Below are positions 57,767 to 64,000 of a stretch of 64,000 nt of DNA, piece by piece (positions within the stretch are counted from its first letter, which is position 1; each line of letters starts with the position of its first letter). The stretch is from positions 62,001 to 126,000 of the forward strand of contig SVLM01000001.1 of assembly GCA_015067945.1 (NCBI GenBank), read 5' to 3'. The DNA comes from Oscillospiraceae bacterium (GTDB taxonomy: Bacteria; Bacillota; Clostridia; Oscillospirales; Oscillospiraceae). The translations under genes were made by a program, and so were the position numbers. The notes beneath the pieces are model-generated. The model made no database searches. It had not been told where the DNA came from and was given only the letters and a program-made list of their open reading frames with translations.

Positions 57767-59221
57767 ATGGAACGTCTCAAAAAAGTTGGAACTGTCAAAG
57801 CAAAATCTTCCCATGAGGTACAGAATTCCCGACTGGGAATCGGCTTTGAAAAGCTGGACAGAGCGGTCTTTGACCCCGAAAAAGCATACGATAAGGTTGC
57901 TGCTATTGGTGTCAAGTGGATTCGCATTCAGTCCGGCTGGGCCAGAACCGAACAGCAGAAAGGTGTCTATGATTTTGCATGGCTGGATGAGATCGTGGAC
58001 AATATTATCCGTCGTGGTATGAAGCCTTGGATCTGCCTTTGCTACGGCAATCCGGTGTATAGCTCCTTTGCTTCTGTGTACTTTGGTGCTGTTGGATGTC
58101 CGCCCATCGCTACACAGGAAGAACGGGACGCCTGGGTTCGGTATGTCACCGCTGTGGTAGAGCACTACCGCGGCAAGGTGGAGTATTACGAAATCTGGAA
58201 TGAGCCGGACAGCCGTTACAGCTGGAAGCATGCTCACGCAGAGGATGAGCCGGAACCCGGCCCCAATGCACTGGAATATGCAATGCTTGCCAATCTGACC
58301 GCCGATGCTGTTCATGCGGCAGACCCCAAGGCAAAGGTTGTTGGCTTTGCTATTGCTCAGGCTTATCAATATACATACATGAACACTGCACTGGCCGCCG
58401 GTATGGCAGAACGCATTGACGCACTGTCCTTCCACGCCTACACCGCAGATGACACCCTGCGTCCAGGGTATCTTAAAATGTTCCGTCAGCTGCTAGACAG
58501 CTATCGCCCCGGCATTGAGATCATCCAAAGTGAGACCGGTGCTCAATCCAGAAGTGACGGCTCCGGTGCATTGGCCGGGCTGAGCTGGACTCCTGAAAAG
58601 CAGCTGAAGCACCAGCTGCGGAATCTGCTCCATGATCTTGCTGCCGATGTGACCTTTACTTCATATTTCTCCACAATGGATATGATCGAAGCACTCCGGG
58701 GCTTGATTTCGGATAAGAAATCCTATCTGGACTACGGTTATTTTGGCGTCCTCAGTGCCGATTTTGACGAAAACGGCTTCTCCACCGGCAGCTATACTCC
58801 GAAGCCCTCCTATCGCTCCCTGCAGGTACTGGCGGCGTTGTTCTCGGATGATTTTAAGCCCAAGGATATGCCGGTGCGTCATGTCAGCCTGCCTTCAAAG
58901 CGAGTTAAGGGCAATGATTGTGACGATAAGACAATCTGTGTTTACACCTTCGCCCGTGAAAACGGTGCCAAGGCCATCGTCTACTGGAATGCAGTACCCT
59001 TGCTGACCCAAACCTACGAAGGTACGATTTCCTTCCAAACCTTCGGCATGGACAAAACAGTCCGCTTGATTGACCTTGCAGATGGCAGTGTGTATTCTCT
59101 GCCGGAGGATATGGTCAAAGATGCCGGAGCAGGGGAGATTCAACTGATCAATGTGCCGATCTCCGACACACCCAAAATGCTGGTATTCGGTGATATTAAT
59201 GACGAAATGGAGGAAATTTAA
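57767..59221 (+). CDS. Clan-A glycoside hydrolase (GH39-like), cytoplasmic
   Basis: 484 residues. TIM-barrel clan GH-A: KWIRIQSGWARTE, acid/base Glu in EIWNEPDSRY (near residue 145), nucleophile Glu in IIQSETGAQSR (near 250), with a C-terminal beta domain. It resembles GH39/GH5-type beta-xylosidases and relatives; the exact activity is unknown. There is no signal peptide, so it acts in the cytoplasm. ATG 57767 is 9 bp from AAAGGGG and preferred over TTG 57761. First gene of a six-gene operon. Confidence 0.8.
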   Translation: MERLKKVGTVKAKSSHEVQNSRLGIGFEKLDRAVFDPEKAYDKVAAIGVKWIRIQSGWARTEQQKGVYDFAWLDEIVDNIIRRGMKPWICLCYGNPVYSSFASVYFGAVGCPPIATQEERDAWVRYVTAVVEHYRGKVEYYEIWNEPDSRYSWKHAHAEDEPEPGPNALEYAMLANLTADAVHAADPKAKVVGFAIAQAYQYTYMNTALAAGMAERIDALSFHAYTADDTLRPGYLKMFRQLLDSYRPGIEIIQSETGAQSRSDGSGALAGLSWTPEKQLKHQLRNLLHDLAADVTFTSYFSTMDMIEALRGLISDKKSYLDYGYFGVLSADFDENGFSTGSYTPKPSYRSLQVLAALFSDDFKPKDMPVRHVSLPSKRVKGNDCDDKTICVYTFARENGAKAIVYWNAVPLLTQTYEGTISFQTFGMDKTVRLIDLADGSVYSLPEDMVKDAGAGEIQLINVPISDTPKMLVFGDINDEMEEI

Positions 59222-60046
59222 ATGCAAATTTTTGAAGTTGAGGGCCATAGCCCCAGTCTTTTGCCCGAGGGCATGAATTTCAAACTGGTCTGGTCCGACG
59301 AATTTGATGGCGACAAGCTTGACGAAACCAAGTGGGATTACCGTCTTTGCATGATGGGCAAGCGTCACCCCGCCTGGACCGATAAGGGTGTTAGGATCGA
59401 AAACGGCTGTGCTGTTTTCTCCATTTTCGAAGAGGACGGCGAGGTTGTCTCTTCTCAGCTGCAGACCGGCTATAACTATATGGACGAGCCTGTGAAGAAA
59501 ACCACCTTCGGCAATGAGCACCTGCAGTGGCCCATCGGTAAGCTGAAGGAAAGCAAGTTTACCCACCGCTACGGCTACTATGAGTGCCGCTGCCGTTTGC
59601 AGCAGCTGCCCGGCTGGTGGAGTGCATTCTGGATCCAGTCTCCCATCATCGGTGCCAGCCTGAACCCCAAGCTCACCGGCACTGAGGTGGATATCATGGA
59701 ATCCTTCAGGCCCGGCGAGGTTCACACCCACAATGTGTTTACCGGTGGTTACGGTCAGGATATGAAGCGTATCCATGTGGGCGGCGACTTTGATGCTGAC
59801 CTCAATGAATTCCATACCTTCGGCCTGCTGTGGCTGAAGGACAAGTACGTCTTCTATGTCGATGGCGTTGAGGATGGCGTTGTCACCGAGAATGTCTCCG
59901 GCATTGACCAGTTTATCCTCGTAACCACAGAGCCCATCGGCTACCGCAAGGAAAACCACCGCCCCACTGAGGAGGCTCATGCAGCTGCCAAGGCAGGCGA
60001 CACCTTCCTTGTTGACCATGTTCGCGTGTTTGACATTGTAGAGTAA
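59222..60046 (+). CDS. GH16-like glycoside hydrolase without signal peptide
   Basis: 274 residues. Jelly-roll GH16 pattern: LVWSDEFDGDKLDETKWD at the start, GYYECRCRLQQLPGWWSAFWI, and the catalytic box TEVDIMESF (ExDxxE, nucleophile and acid/base Glu). Relatives cleave beta-1,3/1,4-glucans, agar, carrageenan or other galactans. GH16 enzymes are normally secreted, but no signal peptide is present. It starts one base after the clan-A hydrolase stop, so both act together on an imported oligosaccharide (inference). Confidence 0.85.
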   Translation: MQIFEVEGHSPSLLPEGMNFKLVWSDEFDGDKLDETKWDYRLCMMGKRHPAWTDKGVRIENGCAVFSIFEEDGEVVSSQLQTGYNYMDEPVKKTTFGNEHLQWPIGKLKESKFTHRYGYYECRCRLQQLPGWWSAFWIQSPIIGASLNPKLTGTEVDIMESFRPGEVHTHNVFTGGYGQDMKRIHVGGDFDADLNEFHTFGLLWLKDKYVFYVDGVEDGVVTENVSGIDQFILVTTEPIGYRKENHRPTEEAHAAAKAGDTFLVDHVRVFDIVE

Positions 60047-60057
60047 GAGGTAATTTT

Positions 60058-61218
60058 ATGAAAATTACAGATATTAAAACCTTCGTTGTGGATTGCTTCC
60101 GCACCAACTGGGTTTTTGTAAAGGTTTATACCGACGAAGGCATTACCGGTGTCGGCGAAGGCACTCTGGAGTATAAAGAAAAGGCTTTGGTTGGTGCTAT
60201 TGAGCACATCCGCAGCTACCTGATCGGCAAGGACCCCCGACAGATCGAAAAGCATTACCATGATATTTACCGTGACGCCTATTGGCGGGGCGGTGCCGTG
60301 CTGATGAGTGCACTTTCCGCAGTGGAAATGGCACTGTGGGATATCCTGGGTAAATCCTTGAACGTCCCCGTTTATCAGTTGCTCGGCGGTAAGGTCAACG
60401 ACGATTGCCGTATCTACATCAACGGCTGGTTTGCCGGTGCAAAGGAGCCTGAGGAGTTCGGTGCAAAAGCCGCAGAGGCCGTCAAGCGTGGCGTTACTGC
60501 CATGAAGTGGGACCCCTTCGGCAAAAACTATCTGCAGATCTCCAATAAGGATCTGGATAAGGCTATCCGTTGCATCGCTGCCGTTCGTGAAGCGGTGGGC
60601 AACGATGTGGACCTGTTGATCGAAGCACACGGCCGCTTTGATGTCCCCACCGGTATCAAGATCGCCCAGGAGATCGCACCCTTCAAGCCCATGTTCCTGG
60701 AGGAGCCCGTACCTCCGAACAATCTGGAAGCTCTTGCAGCTGTCCGCGAAAAGTCCCCGGTTGCCATTTCTGCCGGTGAGCGTCTGTACACCCGCTTTGA
60801 TTATAACGAGATGTTCCGCCGCAGAGCAGCCGACTACATCCAACCGGATATTTCTCATGCCGGCGGCATTATGGAGCTGAAGAAGATCGCAGCTCAGGCT
60901 GAGGCCAATTACATTCCCTTCGCACCCCATAACCCCTCCGGCCCCATCGCCAATGCAGCTACCTTGCAGCTGGCAGCCTGCTGTCCCAATTTCTGCATCC
61001 TGGAAATCATGTACAGCGATGTGGATTATCGTCGTTTCATTACCAACGAGAGCCTGGAATACGCGGATGGCCGCATCAAAATTGGTGACAAGCCCGGCCT
61101 TGGCGTTGAGCTGAATGAAGAAGAGTGCCTGAAGCATCCCTATGTGGAGCACAATCTGCGTCACTACACCGGTGCTTTGACAGATATTCGTCCTGCCAAA
61201 ACAGAATTCTATTTCTGA
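60058..61218 (+). CDS. Enolase-superfamily (mandelate racemase/galactonate dehydratase) enzyme
   Basis: 386 residues. N-terminal capping domain (TWVFVKVYTDEG-like NWVFVKVYTDEGITGVGEG), then the barrel with KWDPFG, metal ligands in LLIEAHGRFD, LEEPVPPNN and SAGERLYTR, IQPDISHAGGI, and base His in APHNPSGPIA. It matches the acid-sugar dehydratase branch (DgoD/RspA-like). 3,6-anhydrogalactonate cycloisomerases belong to the same superfamily and would fit a galactan-cutting GH16, but nothing here proves that. Confidence 0.88.
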   Translation: MKITDIKTFVVDCFRTNWVFVKVYTDEGITGVGEGTLEYKEKALVGAIEHIRSYLIGKDPRQIEKHYHDIYRDAYWRGGAVLMSALSAVEMALWDILGKSLNVPVYQLLGGKVNDDCRIYINGWFAGAKEPEEFGAKAAEAVKRGVTAMKWDPFGKNYLQISNKDLDKAIRCIAAVREAVGNDVDLLIEAHGRFDVPTGIKIAQEIAPFKPMFLEEPVPPNNLEALAAVREKSPVAISAGERLYTRFDYNEMFRRRAADYIQPDISHAGGIMELKKIAAQAEANYIPFAPHNPSGPIANAATLQLAACCPNFCILEIMYSDVDYRRFITNESLEYADGRIKIGDKPGLGVELNEEECLKHPYVEHNLRHYTGALTDIRPAKTEFYF

Positions 61219-61227
61219 GGTGAACCT

Positions 61228-62007
61228 ATGAAAACTGTATTGATTACCGGTGCCTGTATCAACACCGGCGTTGCAATTGTCCGTAAATTTGCCGCTGAGG
61301 GCTATCAGGTTATTTTCACCGGCCGTGATCCGCAGAAGGTCCGTGCTGCAGAGGAAACCTACAAGGCAGAATTTCCCGAGGCTTCCATCATCGGTTATGC
61401 CATCGATTCTTTGAACGCTGACGGATCTGTTGACGAGGCCAGCGTTATGACTCTCTTTGCAGAGCTGGAGGGTAAGGGCATTGTTGTTGATACCCTTGTG
61501 CTGAATGCAGCTGATCAGGGCTTGGGTATGAAAGTGTTTGAGAATCCTTTGTCCGACTTTACCCGTGTTCTGAATACCAACGTTGTCTGGAATTTTGTGA
61601 TCGCACAGCGTGCTGCTGAGATTATGAAGAAAATCGGCGGCGGCAGTATCATCTTTGTCAATTCCAATACTGCCTACCGTGCCATCCCGGACAGAGTGGC
61701 CTATGTCACCTCCAAGGGTGCTCAGCTTGGCATGATGCGTGCCTTGGCAATGGATTTGGGCAAGTACAATATCCGTGTCAACGCAGTCCTACCCGGCATG
61801 ATCAAAACCGACCGCTGGGTGAAGAATCCCGACTTCTACGCAAAGGTACCTTCCCGTTTCACACCCTTGGGTGATGTAGCGGTTGGTGAAGATGTGGCTG
61901 ATGCCATCTATTATTTCGCAGCCTTCGCCCGGAATACAACTGGTGCGGAACTGGTCGTCGATGGCGGTAATACAATTCAGCTGTACCCCATCATTCCGGA
62001 GGTATAA
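61228..62007 (+). CDS. SDR-family oxidoreductase
   Basis: 259 residues. Cofactor loop TGACINTGVAIVRKFAAEGY is unusual (classical SDRs have TGxxxGIG), with LNAADQG, VNSNTAYR and catalytic YVTSKGAQ (Tyr-x3-Lys), then VLPGMIKTDRW and ELVVDGGNTIQ. Likely interconverts a hydroxy and keto group on the pathway sugar acid. It is 9 bp after the dehydratase gene and 1 bp before the MBL gene. Confidence 0.9.
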   Translation: MKTVLITGACINTGVAIVRKFAAEGYQVIFTGRDPQKVRAAEETYKAEFPEASIIGYAIDSLNADGSVDEASVMTLFAELEGKGIVVDTLVLNAADQGLGMKVFENPLSDFTRVLNTNVVWNFVIAQRAAEIMKKIGGGSIIFVNSNTAYRAIPDRVAYVTSKGAQLGMMRALAMDLGKYNIRVNAVLPGMIKTDRWVKNPDFYAKVPSRFTPLGDVAVGEDVADAIYYFAAFARNTTGAELVVDGGNTIQLYPIIPEV

Positions 62008-62008
62008 T

Positions 62009-62704
62009 ATGAAGATCACTTGGCTTGGACAAGCAGGTCTTATGATGGAAACCGGTGGGAAGACCATTCTGATCGATCCCTATCTTTCCGACAATGTAAA
62101 GAATTTCGAACCGAAGAACTACCGCAGAGTGCCGGTGGATGAACACTTCCTGCAGATCAAACCGGATGTGATCATTATCACCCATAACCACTTGGATCAC
62201 CTGGACAAGGAGACACTGAAGTATTACCTGACGGAAGATGCAACATCCCTGGTGCTTGCTCCCAACGGCGGTTGGCAGGAAATCCGCAAATTTGGCGGCA
62301 GCAGTAACTATGTGCTGTTTAATAACGGCACGACCTGGACGCAGGATCAGGTGGTTTTCCGTGCTGTCAAGGCGGAGCATTCCGATGCCTACGCCATCGG
62401 TGCGATTATCTCCGCTGAGGGGGAGAATTACTACATCACCGGCGACACGCTGTACAGCGAAGATGTGTTCAAAAGCCTTCCTGATATGCCCTTGAAGGCC
62501 GTCTTCCTGCCCATCAACGGAGTCGGCAATAATATGAACGCCACCGACGCTGCAGCCTTTGCCAAGCGTACCGGTGCAAAGTTTGCTGTACCCATCCATG
62601 TGGGAATGTTTGATTCCATTGATCCAAATGTCTTTGCAGCTGAGAATAAGGTGATTCCCGAAATCTACCGGGAAATCAAATTCGAGCAGGAGGTTTGCGT
62701 ATGA
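62009..62704 (+). CDS. UlaG-like metallo-beta-lactamase-fold hydrolase
   Basis: 231 residues from ATG 62009 (GGAGG upstream; the track start lies inside the SDR gene). WLGQAGLMMETGGKTILIDPYLSD is the UlaG/DUF-type MBL N-terminus, THNHLDHLD the metal site, EHSDAYAIGAI, ITGDTLYSEDV and IHVGMFDSID the rest. UlaG opens ascorbate-6-phosphate lactone; a lactonase role on a sugar lactone is plausible. It overlaps the FAD oxidoreductase gene by 4 bp. Confidence 0.9.
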   Translation: MKITWLGQAGLMMETGGKTILIDPYLSDNVKNFEPKNYRRVPVDEHFLQIKPDVIIITHNHLDHLDKETLKYYLTEDATSLVLAPNGGWQEIRKFGGSSNYVLFNNGTTWTQDQVVFRAVKAEHSDAYAIGAIISAEGENYYITGDTLYSEDVFKSLPDMPLKAVFLPINGVGNNMNATDAAAFAKRTGAKFAVPIHVGMFDSIDPNVFAAENKVIPEIYREIKFEQEVCV

Positions 62705-64000
62705 ATCCGAATTTACGACATGAAAAGCTTCAGACCCAGCTTTGCATCATCGGCGGCGGCTTATCGGGAACCTTCGCTGCCCTGGCTGCAGCCCGCCGCG
62801 GCACGAAGGTTGTTCTGATTCAGGACCGTCCCATGCTGGGAGGCAACGCTTCTTCTGAGATCCGTATGTGGGTTCGCGGTGCCCATGGAATTTATAACCG
62901 GGAATCCGGTCTGATCAGCGAGCTGGAAGAACGCAACATTCACGGTAACCCCACATTGGTCCATTCTCTGTTCGATGCCACCCTCTACGGTATGGTGCAG
63001 GAAAATCCCAATATTCATCTTCTGCTGAACTGCTCCTGTGCAGACGTAACCATGGATGGCAACAAGATCCAGTCCGTTACCGCTTGGCAGAGTACAACCT
63101 ATACCTGGTTTACTGTGGAAGCAGACATCTTCATGGACTGCTCAGGTGACAGCATTCTCGCACCGCTGACCGGAGCAGAGTACCGCCATGGCCGTGAATC
63201 CAAGTCAGAATTTGGTGAAACCATTGCACAGGATACTGAGGATAAGTGCACCATGGGTATGTCCATTATCCTGGCCGCCCGGGAGACGGACCATCCCGTA
63301 AAATTCACACCGCCTTCCTTTGCATCTTATTACCCCACGGATGAATCCTTCTCCGGAAATGATGTGCAAAATGTCCACGATCAGATCCGCAATCATAATA
63401 TTGGCACCAGCGGCGGCAACCTTTGGTGGGTGGAGCTTGGCGGCAATATGGACTCCATTCATGATGCCGACCGGCTGAGAGAGCGGTTGATTGCCAATAT
63501 TTATGGCGTTTGGGATCATATTAAGAACCATGGCGACCACGGCAAGGAGAACTGGGATTTGGAGTGGGTAGGCTTCCTGCCCGGAAAGCGTGAATCCCGT
63601 CGGTATATCGGCGATGTGATCGTTACAGAGCATGATGTTGTATCCGGTGGCCATTTTGAGGATGAAATTGCCTACGGTGGCTGGCCCATGGACGACCATA
63701 ACCCCTACGGTATGGAGAAGAACCCCTACAGCAACACCCCGTCTTACATGATTCCTGTGAAGGAGCCCTACGGCCTGCCTTACCGGGCATTGTACTCAAA
63801 AAACATCGATAACCTGATGTTTGCCGGTCGCAATATCAGCGTTACCCATGCTGCATTGAGCTCCTGCCGGGTCATGGCAACCTGTGCACTGCTTGGTCAG
63901 GCCTGCGGTACCGGTGCTGCGATTGCTCTGAAGTACGGTTGTGCACCCCGGGGTGTTTATGCCGATCACATGACCGAGCTGCAGAACGCTCTGTTGGAGG
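62701..64000 (+). CDS. FAD-dependent oxidoreductase, 3'-truncated by the window edge
   Basis: Open frame from ATG 62701 (ATGA overlap with the MBL gene) to the window end, at least 433 residues; absent from the ORF track because no stop is seen. FAD Rossmann motif LCIIGGGLSGTFAALAAARR near residue 15, then MLGGNASSEIRMWVRGAHG, DCSGDSILAPLTGAEYRHGR and LMFAGRNISVTHAALSSCRV. This is the FAD_oxidored type found in many glycan and sugar-acid loci of gut bacteria; substrate unknown. Confidence 0.88.
   Translation, partial: MNPNLRHEKLQTQLCIIGGGLSGTFAALAAARRGTKVVLIQDRPMLGGNASSEIRMWVRGAHGIYNRESGLISELEERNIHGNPTLVHSLFDATLYGMVQENPNIHLLLNCSCADVTMDGNKIQSVTAWQSTTYTWFTVEADIFMDCSGDSILAPLTGAEYRHGRESKSEFGETIAQDTEDKCTMGMSIILAARETDHPVKFTPPSFASYYPTDESFSGNDVQNVHDQIRNHNIGTSGGNLWWVELGGNMDSIHDADRLRERLIANIYGVWDHIKNHGDHGKENWDLEWVGFLPGKRESRRYIGDVIVTEHDVVSGGHFEDEIAYGGWPMDDHNPYGMEKNPYSNTPSYMIPVKEPYGLPYRALYSKNIDNLMFAGRNISVTHAALSSCRVMATCALLGQACGTGAAIALKYGCAPRGVYADHMTELQNALLE

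Overview
The window looks like a chromosomal segment of a spore-forming, anaerobic gut Clostridium-type Firmicute, probably Oscillospiraceae/Ruminococcaceae. This is inferred from a complete spoIIIAA-AH operon, SpoVB-like and FtsK/SpoIIIE-like proteins, strong AGGAGG ribosome sites, frequent TTG/GTG starts, ECF-type vitamin transporter subunits and hexuronate/glycan catabolism. Most of the window is dense and of moderate GC. The clearest exception is an AT-rich TIR-domain gene at about 22-23 kb.

Layout. 0-12.8 kb is housekeeping: the end of uppP, ftsK, an ECF S-component, the eight-gene spoIIIA operon, then an Asp23-nusB-tsaD-like-xseA-xseB-ispA run. 12.8-15.6 kb holds divergent gltX and trpS. 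15.6-20.9 kb holds a small XRE regulator divergent from a zinc-ribbon membrane protein with a palindromic operator between them, an M23 peptidase, a three-gene cluster of small unknown proteins, a phosphoesterase, coaX and small membrane proteins. 21-23.6 kb is accessory: a HAD phosphatase, an array of mini-hairpins, the TIR gene, and tRNA-Ser and tRNA-Arg. 23.6-32.3 kb is housekeeping again (prfB, secG, pepD, a flippase, nth, an SSB-like protein, a YgiQ radical SAM protein, an FTR-like mini-protein, two identical tRNA-Leu genes).

From 32.4 kb on, the window is a catabolic region. The first block is a glycoside/hexuronate locus: GH2 glycosidase, GPH symporter, TetR regulator, uxaC, uxuA, SDR-type uxuB and eda. 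Together these would import and cleave a glycoside and convert glucuronate to KDG and on to pyruvate; KDG kinase is not in the window. A decayed VTC-domain gene lies between uxuB and eda. After a lipoprotein, a GalM-like epimerase, a DUF2877 protein and an AraC regulator comes a tight seven-gene minus-strand operon: MBL hydrolase, SDR, IlvD/Edd-type dehydratase, FrdA-type flavoprotein, FdrA, DUF1116 and an acetate-kinase-family protein. FdrA/DUF1116/DUF2877 are the families of the E. coli AllFGH oxamate carbamoyltransferase. Here they are linked to an unusual acetate-kinase relative instead of carbamate kinase, so this may be an undescribed substrate-level-phosphorylation pathway.

The last 10 kb holds an ECF S-component, a glycerol-1-phosphate dehydrogenase-like gene with an AraC regulator, and a plus-strand operon: clan-A glycosidase, GH16 enzyme, enolase-superfamily dehydratase, SDR, UlaG-like hydrolase and a FAD oxidoreductase cut by the window end. 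Neither glycosidase has a visible signal peptide, which suggests cytoplasmic processing of an imported glycan. All functional calls rest on reading the sequence and the supplied translations; no database search was run.
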